Assembly (NCBI RefSeq): GCF_019145375.1
Contig: NZ_JAHSTX010000001.1
Span: 4,489,501-4,553,500 of the forward strand
Reading direction: 5' to 3'
From: Pseudomonas triticicola
GTDB lineage: Bacteria > Pseudomonadota > Gammaproteobacteria > Pseudomonadales > Pseudomonadaceae
DNA length: 64,000 nucleotides
The notes beneath the pieces were generated by a model, which was given only the letters and a program-made list of their open reading frames with translations, ran no database searches and was not told where the DNA came from. Position numbers and translations under genes: made by a program. Positions 10,146-19,510 of this stretch are shown piece by piece; the first letter of the stretch is position 1, and the number at the start of each line of letters is the position of its first letter.

Positions 10146-10170
10146 GGTACTCGGAGGCATAACGGCCCTT

Positions 10171-10237
10171 TCGCGAGCAGGCTCGCTCCCACAGAGGCAG
10201 CGAGATCCAATGTGGGAGCGAGCCTGCTCGCGAAGGC
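10171..10237. repeat. REP palindrome pair
   Basis: TTCGCGAGCAGGCTCGCTCC and its inverse (10213-10237) lie between the aminopeptidase and the HAD gene, ending 8 bp from the latter's stop codon. Confidence 0.92.
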
Positions 10238-10244
10238 TATTTCA

Positions 10245-10895
10245 TCAGCGCTGCAAAAACGCCTGATGCAACTCGTCCAAGGTTTCAAAGTGATAAGCCG
10301 GCGCCTCGGCATTCAGCTCTTCAAAACTGCCAAACCCATAGCCCACCGCCGCTGCATCGAGACCATTGCTGCGCGCGCCGATCAGGTCGTGCTTGCGATC
10401 GCCGATCATCAGGGTCTGCGCCGGGTCCAGGCGTTCTTCCTCGAGCAGGTGTGCAATCAGCTCAACCTTGTTGGTCCGCGTGCCGTCCAGCTCGCTGCCG
10501 TAGATCACTTTGAAATGCCGGGCAAAATCAAAATGCCGGGCGATCTCTCGGGCGAACACCCACGGCTTGGAGGTGGCGATGTACAACCGCCGCCCCTGCC
10601 CGCTCAAGGTGTCCAGCAGCGGCGTGACCCCGTCGAATACTCGGTTTTCGTAGAGGCCGGTGACCTTGAAGCGCTCGCGATAGAAATTCACCGCTTCCCA
10701 GGCCTTGGCCTCGTCGAAGTCGTAGAACTGCATGAACGCTTGCAGCAGCGGCGGGCCGATGAAGTGTTCCAGTTTGCTCAGATCCGGTTCGTCGATGCCG
10801 AGATTGGCCAAGGCAAATTGAATTGAGCGGGTGATGCCCTCACGCGGGTCGGTCAGGGTGCCATCGAGGTCGAACAGTACGGTCTGGTAATGCAT
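10245..10895 (-). CDS. HAD-superfamily phosphatase (Gph/PpaX-like)
   Basis: The 216-residue HAD hydrolase has motif I FDLDGTLTDP with the nucleophile Asp, motif II YIATSKPW, and motif III/IV MIGDRKHDLIGARSNG. The alpha-helical cap lies between residues about 20 and 85. It probably dephosphorylates a small phosphometabolite such as phosphoglycolate or a nucleotide, but the substrate cannot be read from sequence. The start MHYQTVLF (10895) was chosen over the 4-codon extension. Confidence 0.87.
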   Translation of the reverse strand: MHYQTVLFDLDGTLTDPREGITRSIQFALANLGIDEPDLSKLEHFIGPPLLQAFMQFYDFDEAKAWEAVNFYRERFKVTGLYENRVFDGVTPLLDTLSGQGRRLYIATSKPWVFAREIARHFDFARHFKVIYGSELDGTRTNKVELIAHLLEEERLDPAQTLMIGDRKHDLIGARSNGLDAAAVGYGFGSFEELNAEAPAYHFETLDELHQAFLQR

Positions 10896-10923
10896 GGAAA
10901 TTCCCAAGCAGGTGTAGGGCGAT

Positions 10924-11469
10924 TCAGAGCTGATCGTAGCCTTCGGCCAGATGCAGGTCCTTGAGCTTGACGTAGTTCGCCGCGCTGTACGTAAAGAAGG
11001 CGTTTTCTTTATCGGTCAGCGGGCGCACTTGCTTGACCGGGCTGCCGACATACAGGAAGCCGCTCTGCAGGCGTTTGCCCGGCGGCACCAGGCTGCCGGC
11101 GCCGATGATCACATCGTCCTCGACCACCGCGCCGTCCATGACGATGCTGCCCATGCCGATCAACACGCGGCTGCCAACGGTGCACCCGTGCAGCATGACC
11201 TTGTGGGCGATGGTCACGTCATCGCCGATCAGCAAGGGAAAACCGTCCGGGTTGAACGGCCCGGCGTGGGTAATGTGCAGCACGCAGCCGTCCTGCACGC
11301 TGGTGCGCGCACCGATGCGGATGCGGTGCATGTCGCCACGGATCACCGTCAGCGGCCAGACCGAACTGTCTGCGCCAATTTCGACGTCGCCGATCACCAC
11401 CGCCGAACCGTCGACGAATGCGCCGTTGCTCAGGCGAGGGGTGTGATTCTGGTATTTGCGAAGGGACAC
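10924..11469 (-). CDS. Gamma-class carbonic anhydrase-like hexapeptide protein
   Basis: The 181-residue left-handed beta-helix protein has repeated [LIV]-G-x-x hexapeptides. The metal-ligand histidines of the gamma-CA family are visible in VLHITHAG and TIAHKVMLHGCTVG. Relatives (YrdA, PaaY, CamH type) bind zinc or iron, and activity is often low or redox dependent. The start appears to be GTG at 11469 (MSLRKYQNHTPRL) preceded by AGAGAGAA. The longer frame overlaps prlC upstream. It is divergent from prlC. Confidence 0.88.
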   Translation of the reverse strand: MSLRKYQNHTPRLSNGAFVDGSAVVIGDVEIGADSSVWPLTVIRGDMHRIRIGARTSVQDGCVLHITHAGPFNPDGFPLLIGDDVTIAHKVMLHGCTVGSRVLIGMGSIVMDGAVVEDDVIIGAGSLVPPGKRLQSGFLYVGSPVKQVRPLTDKENAFFTYSAANYVKLKDLHLAEGYDQL

Positions 11470-11558
11470 GATTAGTTCTCTCTCTGTCGCCGATAGCTGC
11501 GGTGAGTGTCGATTGTAATTAAGATGGGCGCATGTTTCTTCCAGCCAAGGTGCCAACC

Positions 11559-13610
11559 GTGAGCGTGAACAACCCTCTTTTGCAGTCCTACGACCTGCCG
11601 CCGTTCTCCACGATCCGTGCCGAACACGTCCTGCCCGCCATCGAAACCATCCTCGCGGACAACCGCGCCGCCATCGCCGAAATCCTCAAGACCCAGGGCA
11701 AGAACCCGACCTGGGCCGGTCTGGTGCTGGCGATGGACGAACTCAACGATCGCCTCGGTGCGGCGTGGAGCCCGGTCAGCCATCTTAACGCCGTGTGCAA
11801 CAGCGCCGAATTGCGTGAAGCCTACGAGTCGTGCCTGCCGGCCCTGAGCGCCTACTCCACCGAAATGGGCCAGAACCGCGAACTGTTCCAGGCGTATGAA
11901 GCATTGGCCAACAGTCCGGAAGCCGCCAGTTTCGACGTCGCGCAAAAGACCATTCTGGAACACGCCCTGCGCGATTTCCGTCTGTCGGGTATCGATCTGC
12001 CGGAAGCCGAGCAGAAACGTTACGCCGAAGTGCAGAGCAAGCTGTCCGAGCTCGGCAGCCGCTTCTCCAATCAATTGCTCGACGCCACTCAGGCGTGGAC
12101 CAAGCACATCACCGACGAAGCCGCCCTCGCCGGCCTGACCGATTCGGCCAAGGCGCAAATGGCTGCCGCCGCCCAGGCCAAGGGCCTCGAAGGCTGGCTG
12201 ATCACTCTGGAATTCCCGAGCTATTACGCGGTGATGACTTACGCGCAAGACCGCGCGCTGCGTGAAGAAGTCTACGCCGCCTACTGCACCCGCGCCTCGG
12301 ACCAAGGCCCGAATGCTGGCCAGAACGACAACGGCCCGGTGATGGAAGAGATCCTCGACCTGCGTCAGGAACTGGCCCGACTGCTGGGCTTCGCCAGTTT
12401 CGCCGAACTGAGTCTGGCGACAAAAATGGCCGAATCCAGCGATCAGGTGCTGAGTTTCCTGCGTGATCTGGCCCAGCGCAGCAAGCCGTTCGCCGCGCAG
12501 GATCTGCAACAGCTGCGCGCTTACGCTGCCGAACAGGGCTGCGCCGATCTGCAAAGCTGGGACAGTGGTTTCTACGGCGAAAAACTCCGCGAGCAGCGTT
12601 ACAGCGTCGCTCAGGAAACCCTGCGCGCCTACTTCCCGATCGATAAAGTCCTCAGCGGCCTGTTCGCCATCGTCCAGCGTTTGTACGGCATCGAGATCGC
12701 CGAACTGAAAGGCTTCGACACCTGGCATCCGGACGTCCGCCTGTTCGAGATCAAGGAAAACGGCCAGCACGTCGGCCGCTTCTTCTTCGACCTGTATGCC
12801 CGCGCCAACAAGCGTGGCGGCGCCTGGATGGACGGCGCCCGCGACCGTCGTCGCACCGTCGACGGTGTGCTGCAAAGCCCGGTCGCCAATCTGGTCTGCA
12901 ACTTCACCCCGGCCGACAGCGGCAAGCCTGCGCTGTTGACCCACGATGAAGTGACCACCCTGTTCCACGAGTTCGGCCACGGCCTGCATCACCTGCTGAC
13001 CCGCGTCGAACACGCTGGTGTATCCGGCATCAATGGCGTGGCCTGGGACGCGGTCGAGCTGCCGAGCCAGTTCATGGAAAACTGGTGCTGGGAGCCGGAA
13101 GGCCTGGCGCTGATCTCCGGCCACTACGAGACCGGCGAGCCACTGCCGCAGGATCTGCTGGAAAAAATGCTCGCGGCGAAGAACTTCCAGTCCGGGCTGA
13201 TGATGGTGCGTCAGCTGGAGTTTTCGCTGTTCGACTTCGAACTGCATGCCACCCATGGCGATGGCCGCAGCGTGGCGCAAGTGCTCGAGGGCGTGCGTGA
13301 CGAGGTGTCGGTGATGCGTCCGCCGGCTTACAACCGCTTCCCTAACAGCTTTGCGCACATCTTCGCTGGTGGTTACGCGGCGGGTTACTACAGCTACAAG
13401 TGGGCCGAAGTATTGTCCGCCGATGCTTTCTCGAAATTTGAAGAGGACGGCGTGCTTAACGCTGACACCGGTCGTGCGTTCCGCGAGGCGATTCTGGCGC
13501 GCGGCGGCTCGCAGGCGCCGATGGTGCTGTTCGTCGACTTCCGTGGTCGTGAGCCGTCGATCGACGCGCTGCTGCGCCACAGCGGCCTGAGCGAGGACGC
13601 GGCAGCATGA
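11559..13610 (+). CDS. prlC: Oligopeptidase A (M3 zinc metallopeptidase)
   Basis: The 683-residue cytoplasmic thimet-type peptidase degrades small peptides such as cleaved signal peptides. The zinc site is HEFGHGLHH (H470, E471, H474), with the downstream Glu in VAWDAVELPSQFMENW. Length matches the family. The GTG at 11559 (MSVNNPLLQSYDLPPF) is preceded by AAGG and fits homologues better than the ATG at 11532. Its stop overlaps the yheV ATG (ATGA). Confidence 0.95.
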   Translation: MSVNNPLLQSYDLPPFSTIRAEHVLPAIETILADNRAAIAEILKTQGKNPTWAGLVLAMDELNDRLGAAWSPVSHLNAVCNSAELREAYESCLPALSAYSTEMGQNRELFQAYEALANSPEAASFDVAQKTILEHALRDFRLSGIDLPEAEQKRYAEVQSKLSELGSRFSNQLLDATQAWTKHITDEAALAGLTDSAKAQMAAAAQAKGLEGWLITLEFPSYYAVMTYAQDRALREEVYAAYCTRASDQGPNAGQNDNGPVMEEILDLRQELARLLGFASFAELSLATKMAESSDQVLSFLRDLAQRSKPFAAQDLQQLRAYAAEQGCADLQSWDSGFYGEKLREQRYSVAQETLRAYFPIDKVLSGLFAIVQRLYGIEIAELKGFDTWHPDVRLFEIKENGQHVGRFFFDLYARANKRGGAWMDGARDRRRTVDGVLQSPVANLVCNFTPADSGKPALLTHDEVTTLFHEFGHGLHHLLTRVEHAGVSGINGVAWDAVELPSQFMENWCWEPEGLALISGHYETGEPLPQDLLEKMLAAKNFQSGLMMVRQLEFSLFDFELHATHGDGRSVAQVLEGVRDEVSVMRPPAYNRFPNSFAHIFAGGYAAGYYSYKWAEVLSADAFSKFEEDGVLNADTGRAFREAILARGGSQAPMVLFVDFRGREPSIDALLRHSGLSEDAAA

Positions 13611-13897
13611 GCGACGGCCCTGTGATCACCAAGAAGCGCTTTATCGCCGGGGCAGTCTGCCCGGCGTGCAGCGAGCCGGACAAGTTGATGATGTGGAACG
13701 AAGACGGCGTGCCGCACCGCGAATGCGTGGCTTGCGGTTACTCTGACACCCTCAACGAGCAGGGCCTGTCGGTGCCCAAAGAGCTGGGCACGCGGGTCAA
13801 TACCAGCGCGCTGAAACCTGCCGCCGACAAGAAGGTCCAGGCGGTGCAATTCTTCCCCAATCCGAAGTTGAAGAAAAAGCCTGACGAACAACAATGA
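13607..13897 (+). CDS. yheV: YheV-family zinc-ribbon protein
   Basis: The 96-residue protein has two CxxC knuckles, VCPACSEPDKL and ECVACGYSDTL, forming a zinc ribbon in the first half, and a basic tail ending KLKKKPDEQQ. This is the YheV/DUF2387 pattern of unknown role. It is translationally coupled to prlC by ATGA overlap. Confidence 0.88.
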   Translation: MSDGPVITKKRFIAGAVCPACSEPDKLMMWNEDGVPHRECVACGYSDTLNEQGLSVPKELGTRVNTSALKPAADKKVQAVQFFPNPKLKKKPDEQQ

Positions 13898-13901
13898 CAG
13901 C

Positions 13902-13939
13902 TACCGCCACCTGCCGATGATCGTCGGCAGGTGGCGGTA
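13902..13939. other. Perfect 16-bp inverted repeat after yheV
   Basis: TACCGCCACCTGCCGA and its exact inverse are separated by a 6-nt loop (13918-13923). There is no T-run, so termination would be atypical. It begins 4 bp after the yheV stop. Confidence 0.7.
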
Positions 13940-14009
13940 ATCGTCTACCACCTCGCCCTGCGCTTCCTGATTAGGCTGACCAATCCAGCCCTCTCTCACG
14001 GAAGACGTC

Positions 14010-16037
14010 ATGCCCCACACCAATCCACTTTTACAACATTGGCAGTTGCCGCCCTGGTCGGCGATACGCGCCGAACATCTGCTGCCAGCAGTCGAGCACA
14101 TCGTTGCCGACAACCTGCTGGTTATTGAAAACGTCATCGCCACTCAGGTCGATCATCCCAACTGGGACGACGTGGTAATTGCCATCGATGAAGCCGATGC
14201 GCGCCTGGATGAAACCCTGGCGATCATCGAGTTCCTCTCGATCAGTCATGCCGATGAGCCCCAGTGGTTGATGCAGGAAGCCCTGAGTACGCACGCCGCG
14301 CAGCGCTACAAGACTGCGAAGGCCGGCAATCGACAGTTGCTGCAGGTTTATCAACGATTGGCACAGAGCTCCATAGCCGCCAGCTTCAGTGCTGCACGCA
14401 AAGCCTCGCTGGTGAAAGTCCTGCGCAGGTTTCACTTGGCCGGCAGTGAATTGTCGAGTGCGCAGCGCAAGGATCTGGCGCGATTGAACGGCGAAATCGA
14501 TCTGCTGGAAAAGCGCTTCATGAGCAATCTCAAATCGGTCAACGCTGCATGGAGCAAAGACATCGACGATGCCGCGCTATTGGCGGGACTGCCGCCCGAA
14601 ACGCAGGCGCATCTGGCCGCCAATGCCCGCAAGGCCGGCCTGCCCGGGTGGCGGCTGACCCTGAATCAGAACACTTACCAACAGGTCATGAAGAGGGCAC
14701 AACACCGCGCACTACGCGAGGAGTATTTCAAAGCCTGGTGCACCCGCGCTTCGGATCAGGGGCCACACGCCGGTCGCTTCGATAACGGGCCGGTTTTGCA
14801 GACGCTGCTGGCCGCACGTCATGCCAAAGCCCGGCTCTTGGGTTTTGACAACTTTGCCCATCTGCGGCTGCACAACCGTATGGCTACCGGTACCGATCAG
14901 GTTGGCCGTTTTCTACGCCAGCAGATCGCCCTCAACGTCCTGTCACTGGCGGGCGAAACCGATGATTTGCAAGCCTTGGCCCGCGAGCACAGGGTTGAAC
15001 AGATACAAGCGTGGGATCACGATTTACTCGCCGAGCAGTTACGCCTGAAGCAGTCCGGCGGCGCGGACCAGGACCTGCGCCAGTTTTTCCCGCTGGACAC
15101 CACTCTGCACAGTTTGTGTCGCTTCAGCGAGCACATGTTCGGCATCAGCATCAGCGAAAATTCCCGCCAGGAGCACTTCCACGACAACGTTCGCCTGTTG
15201 GAAATCAGCGAGCATGATCAGCCGATTGGCTTCATCTACATCGATCCCTTCCATCACGAGGCGGGCACCGACTTCGCCTGGACCGGCGTGTTGCGCAATC
15301 GACGGATCAATGCCGAAGGCCGACCAGCGCTGCCGATTGCCACGTTGCATTGCAATTTCACGGCCGCCGCGACCGGGCATCCGGACCTGCTTGGACATGA
15401 CGATTTACGCGTGCTGCTGCACGAATTCGGCCATTGCCTGCATCACGTGCTGACGCGTTCGCCGCACTACAACCTGTCCGGTATCTCGCACTTGAGCCGC
15501 GACGCGGCCGAGCTTGTCGGGCAACTGTTCGAACAATGGGCGTTATCCGGGCAATTTCTGCGTTGGCTGGGCACCCATCACCAGACTGGTGAGCGCCTGT
15601 CCGAAGCACAGGCCAGTGCCGCGTTTTCCACCACCGACGTCCAGCGCAGCCGGGATACGGCGATGCTATCGCTGAGCGCGCTGGTCGACTTTGAATTGCA
15701 CCGCTGTAACGGCGACGGTCGCACTGTTCAACAAGTGGTGGAGGATGTGCAAAGCGAATTCCCGGGCCTGCATATTCCAGCCTATTGCCGCTTCGCCAAC
15801 AGCTGCGATTATCTGGTCACCGGTTACGAGGCTTCGCTGTACGCCTACAAATGGTCGGGTGTGCTGGCGAGCGAGGCGTTCAAACGCTTCGAACGTGAAG
15901 GCCTGTTCAACGAACAGACGGGCCGGGACCTGCGCGAACACCTGCTCTCGGGTGACAGGCAGTCACTCCCCGCCGCGCTGCAAGCATTCTTGGGTAAACC
16001 GATCGACAGTGCGCTATTTCCTGCGCCAGCCGATTGA
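14010..16037 (+). CDS. Second M3 metallopeptidase, divergent PrlC paralogue
   Basis: The 675-residue M3-family protein is collinear with PrlC. Shared blocks include NPLLQxxxLPPxSxIRAEHxLPA, AWCTRASDQGPHAGRFDNGPV, FFPLD, HEFGHCLHH (H471, E472, H475) and YAYKWSGVLASEAF. The region of the third zinc ligand reads LSRDAAELVGQLFEQW, so the Glu is kept while the ELPSQ.MENW consensus is lost. Catalytic residues look intact and it is probably an active oligopeptidase with altered specificity. It lies about 110 bp after yheV and may have its own promoter. Confidence 0.88.
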   Translation: MPHTNPLLQHWQLPPWSAIRAEHLLPAVEHIVADNLLVIENVIATQVDHPNWDDVVIAIDEADARLDETLAIIEFLSISHADEPQWLMQEALSTHAAQRYKTAKAGNRQLLQVYQRLAQSSIAASFSAARKASLVKVLRRFHLAGSELSSAQRKDLARLNGEIDLLEKRFMSNLKSVNAAWSKDIDDAALLAGLPPETQAHLAANARKAGLPGWRLTLNQNTYQQVMKRAQHRALREEYFKAWCTRASDQGPHAGRFDNGPVLQTLLAARHAKARLLGFDNFAHLRLHNRMATGTDQVGRFLRQQIALNVLSLAGETDDLQALAREHRVEQIQAWDHDLLAEQLRLKQSGGADQDLRQFFPLDTTLHSLCRFSEHMFGISISENSRQEHFHDNVRLLEISEHDQPIGFIYIDPFHHEAGTDFAWTGVLRNRRINAEGRPALPIATLHCNFTAAATGHPDLLGHDDLRVLLHEFGHCLHHVLTRSPHYNLSGISHLSRDAAELVGQLFEQWALSGQFLRWLGTHHQTGERLSEAQASAAFSTTDVQRSRDTAMLSLSALVDFELHRCNGDGRTVQQVVEDVQSEFPGLHIPAYCRFANSCDYLVTGYEASLYAYKWSGVLASEAFKRFEREGLFNEQTGRDLREHLLSGDRQSLPAALQAFLGKPIDSALFPAPAD

Positions 16038-16042
16038 GCTGA

Positions 16043-16690
16043 TCAACGCTGGACGTGCGCCGAGTCGAACCAGCTCTTCATCGAACACATGGCGAATGCA
16101 CTGGTGCTGCATTCGCCATTGATCAAGGCTTCGTGCAACCGATCGACATCGGCCTGCATCACGTAGCGCACGCTATCGTGGAAATGCTGACTGTCGCCAA
16201 AACCGCCCTCGGTCATTTCCTTGAGCGCCTGCTCTTTGCTCCAGCCCTGCACCACCACGCGGTACATCGCCGCCATCAGACCGGTGCGGTCAGAACCGTG
16301 CTTGCAATGCATGAGCACCGGGCCGTCGGCTTCGGCGGACTGAATCGCGCGCAGAGCCTTGAGCACATCGCTGTCATCGACGTGGTTGGTGCGATACGGC
16401 AGCTGCACTTGCTTTATGCCCGGTGCGGAGAGCCAGTCGCTATCAGCGTCAGGCAGGAAGTTGATTACGGTGACGACATGCAGATCGTTCAACAGCGGCA
16501 CCGCACCGGGGCTGGGCAAGGCGCTGCGATACAGCGTCGGTGACATGCGGAACAGGTTGAACTGCGCCTCGACCGGCTGTGCCCACTCGGCCGGGCGAGA
16601 TGGCGTGGCGTCGGCCGCCCGGGCGGCGATGCCATGCAGCAGTGCAACAAGCGAAAAACATAACGCGGGGAAAAAGCGCACTCGAGACAT
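16043..16690 (-). CDS. tpbA: Periplasmic dual-specificity/tyrosine phosphatase, TpbA-like
   Basis: The 215-residue protein has a signal peptide (cut near ARA|ADA) and a cysteine-phosphatase signature HCKHGSDRTG (Cys129, Arg135). A general-acid Asp is likely in HVDDSD. The blocks MSPTLYRSALP, MYRVVVQGW and GGFGD resemble P. aeruginosa TpbA as I remember it. TpbA is the periplasmic phosphatase that restrains the diguanylate cyclase TpbB and lowers c-di-GMP. The gene is convergent with the M3 paralogue (5-bp gap). The start MSRVRFF is taken from the signal peptide. Confidence 0.83.
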   Translation of the reverse strand: MSRVRFFPALCFSLVALLHGIAARAADATPSRPAEWAQPVEAQFNLFRMSPTLYRSALPSPGAVPLLNDLHVVTVINFLPDADSDWLSAPGIKQVQLPYRTNHVDDSDVLKALRAIQSAEADGPVLMHCKHGSDRTGLMAAMYRVVVQGWSKEQALKEMTEGGFGDSQHFHDSVRYVMQADVDRLHEALINGECSTSAFAMCSMKSWFDSAHVQR

Positions 16691-16787
16691 GCTGGGCTGA
16701 CCGTTTCGGCAATCTTCATTGAAGGAATTGCAGCTTCGCTTTCGAGCGGTCAACGCGCCGTGAGCCGGTCGTCAAAGAAACGTGAAT

Positions 16788-16809
16788 CGGCGCTTCGCCG
16801 GGCTTTTTT
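16788..16809 (+). terminator. Orphan terminator-like hairpin between divergent genes
   Basis: CGGCG-CTT-CGCCG followed by GGC and a run of six T on the plus strand. It lies in the 280-bp region between tpbA (minus) and the dehydrogenase operon (plus), where no plus-strand gene needs termination. It could be an attenuator or the 3' end of a small RNA. Confidence 0.4.
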
Positions 16810-16970
16810 CCAGGAAAACGGTTTTTCTTGATGCTTAGCCTGCTACCATTTGTCACATGATGTTGCAGAGGGAACGACTTTTACCCGACCGGACCCTGAT
16901 CGTCGCGACGCAAAATTCCTCGAGCTGCTCGCAGAAGCGGCTGACTTCTATGCCTGATGAGGTGCCCCCC

Positions 16971-17717
16971 ATGTCTGATCAAGATCGAGACAACCCGCGG
17001 CGTGAGTTCTTGCGCAAATCCCTGACCCTGATTCCGGTGGTCACGCTTGCCGGTACCGGCCTGGGCAGCAGCGTGCTGCAAGCCGCACCTGAAAGCACAC
17101 CGGCGCCTGCCGCAGCAAAACCGGCCGCTGCTGACGCCGGTGATTATCAGCCGAACTTTTTCACCGCTGAAGAGTGGGCGTTCATCAACGCCGCCGTCGC
17201 CCAGTTGATCCCCAACGACGCGCAAGGCCCGGGCGCGCTTGAAGCCGGCGTGCCGGAATACATCGACCGGCAGATGAACACCCCGTACGCCGCCGGTGCC
17301 CTTTGGTACATGCAAGGCCCATTCAATGCCGACGCTGCGCCGGAGATGGGCTGGCAGAGCAAACTGGTGCCCAAAGACATCTATCGCCTCGGCATCGCCG
17401 CCACGGATCAGTGGGTAAAAGGTCTCAGCGGTAAAACATTTGCCGAGCAAGACAGCGCTACCCGAGACGATTTGCTCAAGCAACTCGAAGCCGGCAAGCC
17501 GCAGTTCGATGCGGTGCCGGCGAAGATCTTCTTCAATTTGCTGCTGCAAAACACCAAGGAAGGTTTCTTCTGCGACCCGATCCACGGTGGCAATAAAGGC
17601 ATGGTCGGCTGGACCATGATCGGTTTTCCCGGCGCCCGCGCCGATTTCATGGATTGGGTGGAACGCAACGAGCAATACCCCTTCCCGGCAGTATCGATTC
17701 GCGGCGAGAGGGCGTAA
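16971..17717 (+). CDS. Gluconate 2-dehydrogenase-type subunit 3 (gamma), Tat substrate
   Basis: The 248-residue protein has a twin-arginine signal (NPRREFLRKS, then LTLIPVVTLAGTGLGSSV). A Pro/Ala linker follows, then the subunit-3 domain (FFTAEEWAFINAAVAQLIP, GVPEYIDRQMNTPYA, FFNLLLQNTKEGFFCDPIHGGN). It escorts the flavin subunit through Tat in the gluconate/2-ketogluconate/sorbitol dehydrogenase class. It is the first gene of a three-gene operon. The ATG at 16971 follows GAGGTG; an ATG at 16950 is also in frame. Confidence 0.9.
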   Translation: MSDQDRDNPRREFLRKSLTLIPVVTLAGTGLGSSVLQAAPESTPAPAAAKPAAADAGDYQPNFFTAEEWAFINAAVAQLIPNDAQGPGALEAGVPEYIDRQMNTPYAAGALWYMQGPFNADAAPEMGWQSKLVPKDIYRLGIAATDQWVKGLSGKTFAEQDSATRDDLLKQLEAGKPQFDAVPAKIFFNLLLQNTKEGFFCDPIHGGNKGMVGWTMIGFPGARADFMDWVERNEQYPFPAVSIRGERA

Positions 17718-17719
17718 GC

Positions 17720-19504
17720 ATGGCAACGGTAATGAAGAAGGTTGATGCAGTCATCGTCGGTTTCGGCTGGACTGGCGCGATCATGGCCAAGGAGCTCACC
17801 GAGGCGGGCCTCAACGTGCTGGCGCTGGAGCGCGGGCCGATGCAGGACACTTACCCCGACGGCAACTATCCGCAGGTGATCGACGAACTCACCTACAGCG
17901 TGCGCAAGAAACTCTTTCAGGACATCTCCAAAGAGACGGTGACCATTCGCCACAGCGTCAACGACATCGCCCTGCCCAACCGCCAGTTGGGCGCGTTCCT
18001 GCCGGGTAATGGCGTCGGTGGCGCCGGGCTGCACTGGTCGGGCGTGCACTTTCGTGTCGACCCGATCGAGTTGCGCATGCGCAGCCACTACGAAGAACGC
18101 TACGGCAAAAGCTTCATCCCCAAAGACATGACCATTCAGGATTTCGGCGTCAGCTATGAAGAGCTGGAACCGTTTTTCGACTTCGCGGAAAAAGTCTTCG
18201 GCACCTCCGGCCAGGCCTGGACCGTGAAAGGCCAATTGGTCGGCCAGGGCAAGGGCGGCAACCCATACGCGCCGGATCGCTCCAACCCGTTCCCGCTTGA
18301 AGCGCAGAAGAACACCGTATCCGCACAGCTGTTCGGCAAAGCGGCTACAGAAGTCGGTTACAAACCCTACAACCTGCCTTCGGCGAATACCTCTGGGCCG
18401 TACACCAATCCCTACGGCGCACAGATGGGTCCGTGCAATTTCTGCGGTTTCTGCAGCGGCTACGTCTGCTACATGTATTCCAAGGCCTCGCCGAACGTGA
18501 ACATTCTGCCGGCGCTCAAGCCCCTGGCGAATTTCGAACTGCGGCCCAACTCCCATGTGCTGCGGGTCAACCTCGACAGCAGCAAGTCCAAAGCCACCGG
18601 CGTCACCTACATCGACGGCCAGGGCCGCGAGATCGAGCAGCCGGCGGATCTGGTGATCCTCGGCGCGTTCCAGTTGCACAACGTGCGTCTGATGCTGCTC
18701 TCCGGGATCGGCAAACCCTACGATCCGATCAGCGGCGAAGGCGTGGTCGGGCGTAACTTCGCCTACCAGAACATGGCCACCATCAAAGCCTTTTTCGACA
18801 AAGACACCCACACCAACAACTTCATCGGCGCCGGCGGTAACGGCGTGGCGGTGGACGATTTCAACGCCGACAACTTCGACCACGGCCCGCACGGCTTCGT
18901 CGGCGGTTCGCCGATGTGGGTCAACCAGGCTGGCAGCCGCCCGATTGCCGGCACCTCGAACCCGCCGGGCACGCCGGCCTGGGGCAGTGCGTGGAAACGC
19001 GCCACCGCCGATTACTACACCCACCAGGTGTCGATGGACGCCCACGGCGCGCATCAGTCCTACCGTGGCAACTACCTCGATCTCGATCCGGTGTACCGCG
19101 ATGCCTACGGCCTGCCGCTGCTGCGCATGACTTTCGACTGGCAGGAAAACGACATCAAGATGAACCGCTTCATGGTCGAGAAAATGGGCAAGATCGCCCA
19201 AGCCATGGGCCCGAAAGCGATTGCGGTGATCGGCAAGCAGGTCGGCGACCACTTCAACACCGCCTCGTACCAGACCACCCACCTCAACGGTGGCGCAATC
19301 ATGGGCACCGATCCGAAGACCAGCGCGCTGAACCGCTATTTGCAGAGCTGGGACGTGCACAACGTGTTCGTCCCGGGCGCCTCTGCGTTCCCGCAGGGCC
19401 TGGGCTACAACCCGACCGGGCTGGTGGCGGCGCTGACCTACTGGTCGGCAAAAGCTATCCGTGAGCAATACCTGAAAAACCCCGGCCCGCTGGTGCAGGC
19501 TTAA
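17720..19504 (+). CDS. GMC oxidoreductase, flavoprotein subunit of gluconate dehydrogenase-type complex
   Basis: The 594-residue GMC-family dehydrogenase has the N-terminal FAD motif VDAVIVGFGWTGAIMAKEL with the ALERG strand, the GNGVGGAGLHWSG loop, and a CNFCGFCSGYVCY cysteine cluster. C-terminal active-site blocks include THLNGGAIMG and NPTGLVAALTYW. It carries no signal and is exported with the Tat-bearing subunit 3 encoded 3 nt upstream. The likely reaction is periplasmic oxidation of gluconate or a related sugar acid, passing electrons to the tri-haem cytochrome. The exact substrate is not decidable. Confidence 0.9.
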   Translation: MATVMKKVDAVIVGFGWTGAIMAKELTEAGLNVLALERGPMQDTYPDGNYPQVIDELTYSVRKKLFQDISKETVTIRHSVNDIALPNRQLGAFLPGNGVGGAGLHWSGVHFRVDPIELRMRSHYEERYGKSFIPKDMTIQDFGVSYEELEPFFDFAEKVFGTSGQAWTVKGQLVGQGKGGNPYAPDRSNPFPLEAQKNTVSAQLFGKAATEVGYKPYNLPSANTSGPYTNPYGAQMGPCNFCGFCSGYVCYMYSKASPNVNILPALKPLANFELRPNSHVLRVNLDSSKSKATGVTYIDGQGREIEQPADLVILGAFQLHNVRLMLLSGIGKPYDPISGEGVVGRNFAYQNMATIKAFFDKDTHTNNFIGAGGNGVAVDDFNADNFDHGPHGFVGGSPMWVNQAGSRPIAGTSNPPGTPAWGSAWKRATADYYTHQVSMDAHGAHQSYRGNYLDLDPVYRDAYGLPLLRMTFDWQENDIKMNRFMVEKMGKIAQAMGPKAIAVIGKQVGDHFNTASYQTTHLNGGAIMGTDPKTSALNRYLQSWDVHNVFVPGASAFPQGLGYNPTGLVAALTYWSAKAIREQYLKNPGPLVQA

Positions 19505-19510
19505 GGAGCG

